Assembly: GCA_025890175.1 (NCBI GenBank)
Contig: JANPYM010000001.1
Location: 2,030,853-2,094,852, forward strand
DNA length: 64,000 bases
Direction: 5' to 3'
From: Ciborinia camelliae
Taxonomy: Eukaryota; Ascomycota; Leotiomycetes; Helotiales; Sclerotiniaceae
Shown here: one piece after another, positions 10,689-21,520 of the stretch
Layout: each line of letters opens with the position of its first letter
Numbering within the stretch: position 1 is the first letter of the stretch
Made by a program: the position numbers and the translations under genes
The notes under the pieces: generated by a model
The model's input: the letters and a program-made list of their open reading frames with translations, nothing else
Database searches by the model: none
Told to the model about the DNA's origin: nothing

Positions 10689-13600
10689 TCATTCTTCTGT
10701 TGCAAGAGGCTTACTTTTTTGTCTTCCAGGTCGGACTGGTGATTCCTGACTACTAGCCATCCCCGTTTCGGCTCGCCCATCTGGAGATTTAGTAGATCTT
10801 CTTCTTTGTGTGCGCTTCACTTTCACCATCTCGGAAGGAGAGAGCATGTCGTCTGCATCTGAGTCCTCTGCTTCTCTACGGGGCGTTTTCTTGTAACGAG
10901 GTTTACCATCTTTGAGATTGTTACTTATCGCATAAAAAGAGAAATGGACTGGAATGAGGAAAATACTTACTTTTATCGAGACACTGGGCGCTATTCGATG
11001 TCGGAGTTCTTATATCGTTTGAACTCGCCGTTGTATCAATCTTTTTAGGAGAAGTTGGTGGAGTTTGTGGTTCAGGTATTGGTTTTGTAGCTTTTAGATC
11101 CTCTTCCACAAGCTTGCGCTCAGTACACTGGTGGGAACGTTTTTCTTCGAGATTCGCGAATTTTCTTTGGCAATCCCTACACCCGAGGGAGCAGACAGCT
11201 GGTGTTTCATATCAACAACATGGACATCAAACTTATTTGATGGGAGACTCACTTCTCATATGGCGCCGTAAATTGACCCCGTTCGAAAATGGTCTTCCAC
11301 AAATATCGCACTTTGGCCTGGCATCCACGACTCCACATTCAGGAGTCTTCTGCTTGGGTTTATAATGGTGGACTTGTGCGGATGTAGTCTGGGGCGCAAC
11401 CACCGAGGCTGCTTTTGTCACTTTCACCAATTGGCTCTTTGAATGTTCGTTGTGTTGATATCTCGGACTGGAATCCCTGGTTACAGCAACCTCACCTTCG
11501 TCGTGTTGACTCTTTTGCTGGCTCACTATGGCGCTCGGTTGAGGCCGTGTCGGTCCAAGCTCGGTGATGTCTTCCTCACGTCTTGGCTGGCGATATTCGC
11601 TATGTTCGGCTTTGTGGTGATTAGCAAGGGTCTGGGCTCGAGCGAATCTTCTGCCACACTCTGAGCACTCCGTACAACTTCCTGTTTGGTAATCTTAATA
11701 AGCCTGCAATGAATCTCGAAAGGGTAACTAACTATTCTTTTGATGTCTACGAAGCAGAGCTACAGCGGGAAAGTCTTTACCACAATTTTCGCATTTTGGA
11801 AGAGGCGGATCTCCACTTCCTTCAGAATTTGGAACATCTTCCGTTCCAGCAGAATTCTTTGCTTTCACACTTTCAACATGATTTCCAGCGACTGCGGGTA
11901 TTTGAGGAGGATCAGCTTCTGTGCCATTGTTTAGTTGACCCGCACTTTTATATTCGGGACTCGGGCTTGCTGAAATCTCAGTGATACGACCGGAGGCGGC
12001 TTCAGATGATCTCTTGGGGAATACCAAATCCTTGATGTACTTTGCACCGTCCCTTCCCCCAGAAGTCTTCCTGACGAAGTTTTCCGTTTGTACCAACGCG
12101 TCCTCTTTAGTATTGACAATGGTTTTAGCATCGTATATGTGAAATGATGCATGAATCCAACCATCACCACTTTTGAGTCCACTGGAGCCTTTCCCAGCGG
12201 TGGATTTCTCCACGAACGTTGTCCCGATTGGATAGATTTCAAATTCATATCGACATTTTGTGACAACAGAATCGGCTTTCAAAGCCAAAGCTGTTTGGAA
12301 AATTTCTTGCAGATGTGCTCGCCTATCTTTCCAACTTTCTAGAGGCTCTCCCCAAGTATGGAACACTCCATCTTCCATACCGTCTGATGAGTTTGCGAAT
12401 AAGGGGGCAAGTGCTTTGGATAACCTCGCCGCTAATTGGGTGGCTTTTCTGGGTAACAACTCTTCCTTGAAACCTTTTCCTTCGATAATTCCGCGATAGG
12501 CTGCCAGGTCCAAGTCGCAAAGCCGATCTTTACCGTCTGCTATATTTAGTTTTCTATCCAACTATCGATAACAAGACACTCACCTTTACTGAATATGATC
12601 TGCCTATAGTTTGACAGGATCCGGGTATCAGAAGGTGCAAGGTTGGGAAATCTCGACATGAACACCCAATCTCTTAGGGCAGCTAATATGAGAATTCTAA
12701 TGCAGATATGTGCGTCAAATTTTCTCATAATAGTCTCCACCTCATTTCTCCCAACATGAGTTTCAATATCACTGCCAAAAGCCGAAAAGATCAGGAAGCG
12801 CAGGTCCCCTGATATTTCAAATACTTGAGGAAAAAGTCGCGGGTTATTTTGGCGACGGTAAGAAATCGATAAAAGTTCGAATTGTATTTGGTCCATTGCA
12901 TCGTCGATCGTATCGTGGCCGAGATGGGAGCTTCCCGGTAAATTCAAATTGGCGAATGTTGCAAATTTGCGCATTTCTCTATTCTCCTTTCTCAATTGGT
13001 ATATTGCCTCAAGATCTTCGAAGAGCCGGGCTTCCAGTGTATCGTTCACGTCTTCTTGACGCGCCTTCCGGGCTTCGTTCAGATGTGTTATCTGTGCCTT
13101 CAGATCCCTGATCGTTCTTTCACTCTCTACCTCCTTTATACCGAACCTTTCTACCTCTTTCTGCCAGAGCTCTTGGATTAGAGCTATTTCTCGGTCGTGT
13201 TTGTCTTCCAATGATCTCAGGCGGGCCCTCCAGTTCTCTTCATTGGTTTCATCATCTGGTAAATTAGAAGGCAGGGTTTGAGGCTTGATACGCGCGACTA
13301 TTTTGCCATTACTGGACACTCCACTCGTAGTATCAGTCAAAGTATATGTTGATGTTTTGGCAGACAATTGTACATCTCTTGCCCTGTTGGCCGCACTTTT
13401 TTCAATGGTGGGAGTTGATGGTTCATCCTGTGAACTGGTTTCAGTAATCGATTGAGTTGTCGACAAGTTGAATTTACACTTACTATGCACTGTCGTGGTC
13501 TCTTTGAAGGAGAAAGGGTTTCGCTTGCCATTTCTTTGGATTCATTAGAACGCTTCAATCCTTGAGTTTTCCCGGCTAGCTTGGCTGAATCTCCCAAATG

Positions 13601-14242
13601 ACCCCCAACAGTTTGCCGCTCTCCATCATAAGTTAACACTTTGAGAGCGGTGTTACTAATAAAGGCTGTCGTATGCTTGTGAACTCGTATTGCAATACCT
13701 TCGTGCATATCATCTGGGAGTTTAGACATATAAGAGGAGCCTTTGTCCATCATATTAGCAAGCAGCTGTGACTGGTTTATATACCTATCGTGGCCTCCAT
13801 ACTTTCGCCATAGTTCAGTAAGATGTTGCTTCACTGAATCACGATCAGAAGCGCCACGGAACAGAACCATGAAGTCGAGCGTATTCTCTTTAGGCCTCAC
13901 ATTCCGCTTCTTGCAAAAGTCAATCCAAGCAAGCAATTCGATATCCTCGTTCGTGGACCAGTTACTCTTGGCCATGCCTTGTACACTGATTGCTAAATCG
14001 ACAAAAGAATTTATATGGGGTTGCATGAAGAATCGAGAAATGTTTGGATACATAAATCCGAGATTGGACGGATCCCCAGCCATTCATTATCAGCATCTCT
14101 GTTTGCGATTTCCCCCAAAAGTAACAAATTTTATGATAGAATAAGTACTGAAAGTTTTCGTCATACCTGAAAGATGTGGCGTCTCTCCTGCAGCAACCCA
14201 TTTTGCGCCTGAGCGTCGTCGTCCTATCAGATCGTCTCCCAT
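10689..14242 (-). CDS. large protein: SANT-like N-terminal segment, coiled coil and C2H2 zinc fingers
   Basis: Probable nuclear DNA-binding protein. Exons, upstream to downstream: 14242-14167 (optional), 13977-13484, 13427-12584, 12539-11733, 11681-11253, 11198-10971 and 10909-10689; every junction keeps frame. Near the N terminus, SNWSTNEDIELLAWIDFCKK followed by VKQHLTELWRKYGG looks like the W...E-E-D-I-E-L-L-A-W segment of fungal SANT/Myb-like proteins. The middle has a charged coiled coil (RLRSLEDKHDREIALIQELW onward) and a conserved-looking all-helical segment. The C-terminal part has finger-like motifs CENCGKDFPAVALLRRHQK, CSECGRRFARAQTLANHHK, CDICGRPFSNGVNLRRHMR and CRDCQRKFANLEEKRSHQC. 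The tail is basic with SP/TP sites. The start could also be 13975 (MAKSNWS) if the first exon is not used. No named homologue recognised. Confidence 0.82.
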
Positions 14243-14883
14243 TCTAGACGTGAGAGTCCCACGATTTGGTTTTAAGTGAGAGTTCTCCAATTCAAATCGA
14301 GTTTGGATACTGAAAAGTAGAGTTTATTTTAAGTTGAATGGATATTCATCGATTTTTTGATTTTATATTAAAAGTTCGGCGCTCACAGTCAGAAGAGCAA
14401 AATCCTAGAGCAATGTAGAAATCGGTTTGCCCCTGCCAATTCACACCCCGCCCCCACGTCTTGTTCCTTCCGGGATAAAATCTTAATTGCTTGTTTTGAG
14501 CTTGTGAGATTTATTTCTTTTCTTCCCGCGCAAGGTAGCTACCCATTACCCTGGAGATAACACCTTGTCAAGTATTTGCTACGAATCTTTCTTCTGCAAG
14601 ATTCTATCCCCAACAAGGGCAAAAGCGCAGCTGATCTTGCATTACTTCTGTTTTCGAAGTCGCAATGAGGCCCAAGAGCTTGAATAGTCAAGCCGGCAGC
14701 GGGCTTCCGCTTTATAAGCTCGAGTTATGGTGTGTTTATATTGCGCCCATAAATCGCATATGAGGCATATATTTCTCTTCCTCCCTGCCCAACCTTGAAA
14801 AAAGTCTTTCACGACCCAAAGGTTTATTGTGTTGCCATTACTCATCGAACCGACAAATCTTTAAAGCTTATGGGAAGGATAAC
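14243..14883. promoter_or_regulatory. divergent intergenic region between the zinc-finger gene and the Hsp70-like gene
   Basis: About 640 bases between two divergent start codons, so it must hold both promoters. AT-rich pieces occur around 14330-14370, and a C-rich piece (CACCCCGCCCCCAC) near 14443. I could not assign any factor site. Confidence 0.4.
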
Positions 14884-17502
14884 ATGGCAACAAGAGGAGG
14901 ACCTTTTGGATCGAAAAATCGCAGTGCCTCCAGGCAGACTGGGTCAGCTCGGAATGCTAGCACTGCCCAAAACCATGGTAACGGAACGATGCAGTCTCCG
15001 AACTCAAATGCTGGTTCCCCTACTCAGCGGAACTCAAATTTGCGAATAAACACTATCGCTGCCACAGAGAAAGTTGTCGTTGGCCTAGACTACGGAACAA
15101 CATTCACATCAGTTTCATACAGCATTGTTCCAATTGACAATGGTAATATGAAAGGCTCCGCCAATGATGTCATGAGTGTGATTAACTGGCCAGGCGATGG
15201 GGAGGACGGCGAAAGGAAGCAAGTTCCGACAGAAAGTTGGTACTCGCCAGATCCAATCGAGCGGCATCAGAATGATGACGATGAGATATTTGATGAAAAT
15301 TTATTCGATTTGTCCCAAGGGCAACACCCCTTGGTACTCAGTGGAACGAAGGAAGACACCGTCAATGATCCCGAGGACTCGGAAATGGAAGATGAGCTTT
15401 CCGTCGACTTTCTTTGGGGATATGGCGTGCCATATCAAATGTACAAGGCGAACTCAACACGAAGTCAGAGACGTCTTGTGAAAAGAGCCAAACTGATGTT
15501 AGTGGAAACGGAGTACACCAATGAGGATCGAAAGGGACTCAGAGGCACATTTACTGGTCTTCTCAAAGAAGGCATCATACGCAGACATGGGAAGCGATCC
15601 AAAACTGAGCCTGATATGTGGGATGCAGTTGACCCGATATCGGATTATCTTGTGAAAGTTTTGCAACACACGAAAGAGCAACTAAAACTCCATGGATTCA
15701 CTGATAAGACGCCTGTGGATTTCGTCATGACTGTGCCGACCGTTTGGTCTCCAGAAGCGTCGCGGGTACTTCAGGCTTCTGTCAAAGCAGCCATTCAAGC
15801 GACTACCTTTGGAAAGCCTGGCGGTACTACTGCGGATAATGTTTTCCTTATCTCTGAGCCGGAGGCTGCCGCCACATTTCTCTTGGAAAGTTCAGAGGAT
15901 ATATCTGTGAGTTCATTCTGTCAATGCACTCAAGTCTTTAACTGACAATCGTGTGGCTTGGCGAAACGTTTATAATTGCCGACTGCGGTGGTGGCACGGT
16001 CGATGTCGTCACGTACGGAGTTAGCAACCGCTATCCTCTACGTTTGAAGGGAGAAAAGATTCAACCCATTGGTAAGTTCAGACACTTCTTCAGACGATTC
16101 CGTAAAGCTGACATGTACACCCAGGAGACAACTGCGGATCTAGCTATCTTAACGATCGCTACAAAGATATGTTGCTCAATCGACTTCAGGATGAGAATTA
16201 CCTTCTCAAGAATGGTGAAACACTTGAAGCAATTGTTAATCGATTGATCCCGGACTTTGAAAATGAATACAAGAGACGGGTGAACGTCATGAAGCGGATT
16301 GGTCATAGGGTGTATATTGCAGGTTTACGCAGTGACGAACAGATGAATCGTGTTGGTCCAGCGGAAAAGCGTTTCGAGACAAACAATTTGCTTATGAATA
16401 AGTAAATGTGTTTATTTTCCGGTTTATAAGAGTCCTTCGCTAATATCTTTTCAGGAGTGATTATGAAGATATATTCAGGCCCCTCCTAAAGCGAATCTCT
16501 GCATTGCTGGAAAACCAGATTGAACAAGCTTTGTCAAAAAAACTTGTGGTCAAGGTATGCGCTGACACTTAACCATTCAATACCTTGCTGAGTATTTAAA
16601 GAAGGTGTTTCTTGTCGGTGGCTTTGGTGGTTCGCCTTCGTTGAGGAGTTATCTCAAGCAATGGCTTCAAGAAAAATCCCAGCAAGTTAATTTCAACATC
16701 GAATTGGTAGCAGATAGGCACAAATGGTGAGATTAGCACAGTATCATTCTTATTTACCTAGTAAACTCACGAGTCTGAAGCATTACAGCTGTGGCATCCG
16801 GTGCCGTTCTTCGTGCTCTCGATAAGAAAAATGGACCAGAAAGAATATCTCAATCAAGTTACGGCTTCCTCCGCCATGAGCCATGGCAACCTGAAATTTA
16901 TCCTGGGCATGAAAGAGCCAAACCTGAAGAAAGTGAATTGGAAGGAGAGAAATATGTGGCCACGATTGATTATTTTATGATCAAGGTAATACCCTGACAG
17001 GAACGTAACGCCCTCTGCCCATGCTAACACTCGGTAGGGCAACCCAATTCGTCCAGATCATCAATTTCCACCATTTCCTACCTATCACACATTTGCAATT
17101 GACGAAAAGCAATTCCTCTGTGAAGAACTACTTTACGTTTCCGATACCGCTACAGAATCCCACTATAGCCGCAGGAATATCAGGAATTCTGGTGAGTGAC
17201 CATACCTTCCCGCTTGTATCACGCCATCCTAATATCATACTAACACAACACTAGATGCACAAATAGCCGGCCGCATCATCGTAGACATGACATTTCTCCG
17301 CGACAAAGGTATCATCAAGCCTGTGTATCCAGAAGAGGGTAACAATGGGATGAAACATTATAGGGTGGAATATGAACTGGTGGCGATAGTCGAGGGGAGA
17401 GCTCTCAGATATGAGGCGAGGTATCCAGCTGGAGAGGATGGAAGAGTCTTGGGCGAGGGACAATTCAGTATTGCGGCGGCTTTTAAGGAGGGAACTGCTT
17501 AA
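14884..17502 (+). CDS. Hsp70-like ATPase (HSPA12-type actin-fold protein), eight exons
   Basis: Actin/Hsp70-fold ATPase of the divergent type multiplied in fungi, resembling HSPA12 rather than canonical Hsp70. Exons: 14884-15906, about 15954-16071, 16125-16401, 16455-16554, 16605-16725, 16781-16985, 17038-17191 and 17255-17502. The nucleotide-binding motifs are visible: phosphate-1 VGLDYGTTFTSVSY (near residue 60), phosphate-2 ADCGGGTVDVVTY and adenosine loop VFLVGGFGGSPSLRSYL. The connect segment PVDFVMTVPTVWSPEA precedes phosphate-2. The first 55 residues are Ser/Asn/Gln-rich and disordered. There is no Hsp70 EEVD tail, and the substrate-binding region is short. The first intron begins GTGAGT at 15907 but has no usable AG before the motif exon (see findings). 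All later junctions are GT-AG and keep frame. Client or role unknown. Confidence 0.88.
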
Positions 17503-17715
17503 TTCGATCTCATTTTCGAGCTGGGGCTTGGGGATTTGCGGATAGTGTTACTCTATTCCTATCGTACTTTTATCCTTCAAACATATATTAACTGATATAT
17601 AAACTTAATTAAGATTGTAATATAGTTTTACAATCATTTAGCCTCCTTGTACCTTCATCTATGTCCCTTCATCTCGCTCCGAGTCCTCTGTCTCTTGCTT
17701 CGCTGCCTCTGCATC

Positions 17716-18465
17716 TCACTCCTTAGCGGAGAGAAAAGAGTCTTCAGAAGAGGAGCATGCAGACGAGGCAGAAGTGGGGTGGGGCGGTGCTGGAGAAGGA
17801 AGGCGTTTAGTAGAGGAACTTTCTGGAGAAATAGAAGCAGAGGAAAGAGGGGCAGTGAAGAAAGTAGGAGAGGTAGAGTTAGAAGGGGTGGAGGAAGAGA
17901 AAGGGAGAGCGGAGCGGGTTGCCTCGTCAGCCTCATCAGAAGTAGAAGCTACGCGACAGGATGCTTCATCCCCTGTACTATTTGACTCTTCTATCTTCGA
18001 TTTAAATCTGTTATTCTCACACGCGAAGATTCGACGCTGAAGTTCAGCACTTTCGAGCAGCAATCTGCAATTCTCCGATGACATCGCTCTAGCCTTTTCC
18101 TTCTCCTTCTCGAGTTCCTTCTCCAAATACTCGATCCGAGCCCTCAATTTTTGGGCATCTCTTCTTTGCACCCCTACCTCTTTTCTATGTACAGGCAACT
18201 CTCTTTTCTGCATCTCCCGAAGCGAGGATGGAAGGGGTGATGCGGAGGTAGTTGTGGATCTTGGGATTGAAGTAGTGACAGATGTGGATGAGACATCGGG
18301 AGCATCGTTTAACGACCGAGGAACAGAGAGACGAGTTGAAGTGCCGAAATCGTTGGAGTTGATGATGTCATAGTCGGAGTCGGAGTGGTGGGACGCATTG
18401 TCGTCGCCGGCATCGGTAGGGTCGTCGTTGAGAGGAATATCATAAAAGGTTTCAGAGTTCTCCAT
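17716..18465 (-). CDS. hypothetical coiled-coil protein, 249 residues, single exon
   Basis: Uninterrupted frame from ATG 18465 to the stop at 17716. The N-terminal third is acidic and Ser/Thr-rich (SDSDYDIINSNDFGTS). The middle has a clear heptad coiled coil with a leucine-spaced basic stretch, KLRARIEYLEKELEKEKEKA then SENCRLLLESAELQRRI. The tail is Ser/Pro/Thr low complexity. A basic piece (RKEVGVQRRDAQKLRAR) just before the coil could suggest a bZIP-like protein, but the N-x2-A-x2-S/C signature of bZIP is absent, so I do not call it a transcription factor. It converges on the Hsp70-like gene with a 213-base gap. Opposite-strand open frames in 17774-18040 are shadows. Confidence 0.65.
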   Translation of the reverse strand: MENSETFYDIPLNDDPTDAGDDNASHHSDSDYDIINSNDFGTSTRLSVPRSLNDAPDVSSTSVTTSIPRSTTTSASPLPSSLREMQKRELPVHRKEVGVQRRDAQKLRARIEYLEKELEKEKEKARAMSSENCRLLLESAELQRRIFACENNRFKSKIEESNSTGDEASCRVASTSDEADEATRSALPFSSSTPSNSTSPTFFTAPLSSASISPESSSTKRLPSPAPPHPTSASSACSSSEDSFLSAKE

Positions 18466-20049
18466 CTTGGCGGATTCTCGAAAACCGGATTTGTTTGTGG
18501 AGGGGGAGGGGGGATGGGAGTACGATCACAAGTTCCGATGGGAGTAACGAGTAAGTGTGGAAGTACGAAGTCTGGATGATAAGCAGGAAATATAAGCAAT
18601 GAAGGAGATGATAGTAAAAGTATAAGTGAAAGAATTGTAGAATAAATTATTGTAGCTATCAACTTTAAAGCGAAAAGGATCTGACAAGTATAAATAGATA
18701 AATTTTGGACCAGCCAAGCTGTATTGATAGTTAGAAACAAGAAGAAACCAAGGGGAAAGAAGAGAGCGAAGTAAAAAAAATTGGGAGGAAGATGCAAGGT
18801 TTAAATATCTACGATGGGTATGAGGTAAAGCTATAATAGTCTGTAATGGGGCACTATCAGATTTGGACATCATGACTCGGACTATCATTCAATAAAACTC
18901 ATGATTATCTAGGAATACTAGTTAGATACTAATGAGTTTGTTTCGTGTCCAAACCACAAAATGATCATCCCAAGCTTCCTTAAGAAAGCGCGAAGGCTAC
19001 CAAAGAAGTAGTCTAGCGCCGGTAATGTTGCCGAGTAGACCTGACATACTAAGATCTATTTGTACGGCAGTCCATCATGAGTCTCTGAACCATCATTTTC
19101 TTCTAGCTCCCGCACATTAATCGAAAGTTTTTTATACTTTCTGCTCTCATTGGAGAGTTATAAATTGATAGTACAACAATAAGAGGCGACAATAGTCCGA
19201 ACAACGGTCCGACAATGAAAAGCGATTTATTCTTGAATCTATTTCATGTACTCGGCTTGTTTAGTACAATGAAAGGGTTTAGAACATTGAACTTCGATGA
19301 TAGGATTATTCGATTTGGCATATCAAATTCATTTGAAACATTGGACCAATCCCTTCAAATCATTTTGCTATCCGAAGATTCACAACTTTTCAAGAATTGG
19401 ACGCATCTAGACAACAGTCAAATACTGTTGGAACCTTGTTCCTAAAATGCGGGGAGCGCCAGTACTTCCCACTACTTCGGACTACGGGGGCGACTTGAGT
19501 CATTTGCCAGTGGTTTAGAGACGATAGCTCTAACGTGGTTAGGATTTAATCCCTCGACGGATTGTACTTCGAATTCGACAAGATTGAATTTTTAGGCGTT
19601 GGATTTGTTGTATGTCTAATCCCAAATTATAATATATCAGACTGGCGATTTCCAGTGATTTTTGGTGTTGTGGAACTCGAAGAATAGTTGGAACAGTGAA
19701 GGTTTGTTCTAAGATGAATGCTTGACTTGTGCTTATAGACACACAGCGTGAGTATATATCAAGCGTCGAAAGCCTTTGAAATTGCATCTCGCTGGATCGT
19801 ATTGGATATTCGATACTGGTCCTGTTTATATACGTATAAGTGAGGAAGAATTGTATATAAATATTCAGTTGATGTCGGTGCCAAGTAAAATCCGATACCT
19901 TTGTCCGATGATCCGCTTCTGATCCCCACATTCCATCCACAAAAAGTAGCTTAAGTCCAATCATATACAGCAACGTCAAAGATTAGTATATATTCTTAAG
20001 TAAGTCTCTACTAACATCAAAACAAGCAAACATCTAGTTTCGATACTAA
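18466..20049. other. intergenic, no supported gene
   Basis: Promoter side of the coiled-coil gene plus a long stretch up to the tRNA. Frames at 18526-18888 (-), 19215-19445 (+) and 19539-19979 (-) lack family resemblance and splice context. Nothing else recognisable. Confidence 0.4.
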
Positions 20050-20144
20050 GCTTCTGTGGTCCAATGGTTAGGATTCCACCCTTCCACAACCGTCAACTGG
20101 TTGCAAGCAAGGTGGAGGTTCGTGTTCGATTCACGGCAGTTGCA
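20050..20144 (+). tRNA. tRNA-Gly(TCC) with an intron of about 23 bases
   Basis: Box A-like TGGTCCAATGGTTAGGATT and box B GTTCGATTC are both present. The anticodon stem is CCACC...GGTGG, and the loop reads C-T-TCC-A before an insert of about 23 bases placed one base 3' of the anticodon, the canonical intron position. The T arm TCGTG/CACGG pairs. A TTTT Pol III terminator follows at 20151-20154. The acceptor stem GCTTCTG versus CAGTTGC pairs at five of seven positions; the two central bases are T-T mismatches, where AA would restore pairing. It is therefore either a mutated copy or a sequence error. The anticodon assignment rests on counting from the loop. Confidence 0.75.
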
Positions 20145-21520
20145 TAATCTTTTGCATCCTCTTATATTTTTATATCATTGGGGTTGATTGATTAATCATG
20201 CATTTTTTATTTTGATCGAGGAGGTTCGATTTTGCGGCTGGTGGTTGACGACTTTTAAGCGACAGGGGGGGGTTCGACTCAAGTCCGGCCAACTCCGGGT
20301 CATTTCTCTCGTACAGTTCATACAGTTCATACAGTTCATACAGTTCATACAGTTCATACAGTTCATACAGTTCATACAGTTCATACAGTTTCAAAATCGA
20401 TATCTCTTGTGGCTTTCTAATATACTCTTTAACTCTGACTATTAGCTGCCTTTAATTATCGGGAAAAGGTTCGAAAGATTTTCTTCTTCTATTGCTTTTG
20501 CGAGTGGTGGGGTTCGGCCAAGCTTTTCAGTTGAGTGGAGTATCTACCTACTTAGTGGAGTAAAGGAGGTAGCCACACGGTTTGTGGCTAGTGAATATCA
20601 GCTTGAGATCATTTTATCATTGGTTTTGAGAACCGGAACCATTTCGACAATAATAATAATAATATGAGCTTGCAGTAATAAGACCAGATCTTTAACTCCT
20701 CAGGACATCTCGTCTCCTCGAATCCGAGATGGTTCCAGTCTCATCTACCTTTTAAACAAAAGCCCAAAGGAGCCACACCATGAGATATAGGTAATTAAAC
20801 AAGGATTCAAGCATACAACGACGGTCTAGATGTAATCTCCCGTCTAGCCAGCTTTCGGGACAGTAATCCAGTCTGCATAGCTGTTAAAGCAAGCCTTAGG
20901 ACAGGACTCGATGGTGGGGGAAACGAATGAGACGGACGTATTCGTCTTCATCCCCATGGTGAACCCGATAATTTCAAGTTCAATATGGCCATGTGGGTAA
21001 GATAAAATAAATAGATATATAATCAATCATAAAGCTTCAACTACCAAAATATCGTATCGCTAACTGTTCTTGTATCTTGAGATAACATCTCTCAAACAAT
21101 TATGTTGCTGTAATATCTCTACAATGTTTTATCATTAATCAAGTTCATCTTGAGGCTTGTGATGAATATTCATCCAAGTGGATTCTACTAGTCTTCTATA
21201 TATTGATAGAACGTTTACATCACTGTTCGTTCGTTTTACTCATAGTATTCATATGAAGAGCATTGGATATGATCGTTTCTTTTAGCATTATTGCAGTTTC
21301 CAAGCATTTGTTTAGTATTCTTTTTGAATGACAGGGGGGAATTAGGGATGGTTATGGTTTGATGTTTAGGTTATTGTATTGATGGTTTAGCATAAGTTTT
21401 ATGGATGGGAGAAGTGGATGGAAAATCCACGAGATATTTAGTCTTGTTCTTCATTAAATCTACGGTACGTTGCCCTTCATTTCCTTCCGCATCCCCATCT
21501 CTTCCCCAACCCAATCTAAT
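20145..21520. other. intergenic with a 9-bp tandem repeat; no supported gene
   Basis: After the tRNA come the tandem array at 20312-20390, a short TAATAATAAT run near 20650 and unremarkable DNA. A 60-codon minus frame at 20844-21026 (ending in KACFNSYADWITVPKAG) could be the end of a small gene, but I found no upstream exon or signal peptide joined to it, so it is left uncalled. Confidence 0.4.
20312..20390. repeat. minisatellite, 9-bp unit, about 8.7 copies
   Basis: Perfect head-to-tail copies of TACAGTTCA. Because the unit is a multiple of three, both strands carry an open frame (repeating Tyr-Glu-Leu on the minus strand), which is an artefact of the repeat and not evidence of a gene. Such arrays are usually length-variable between isolates. 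Confidence 0.95.

Noticed and set aside
17774..18040. Plus-strand frame antisense to the coiled-coil gene
   Set aside because: Glu/Gly-rich shadow of the Ser/Pro-rich minus-strand tail.
20170..20394. Protein of repeating Tyr-Glu-Leu
   Set aside because: Pure product of the 9-bp tandem array, open in several frames.
20844..21026. 60-codon minus-strand frame ending in VPKAG
   Set aside because: Could be a terminal exon, but no upstream exon or signal peptide could be joined, so unsupported.
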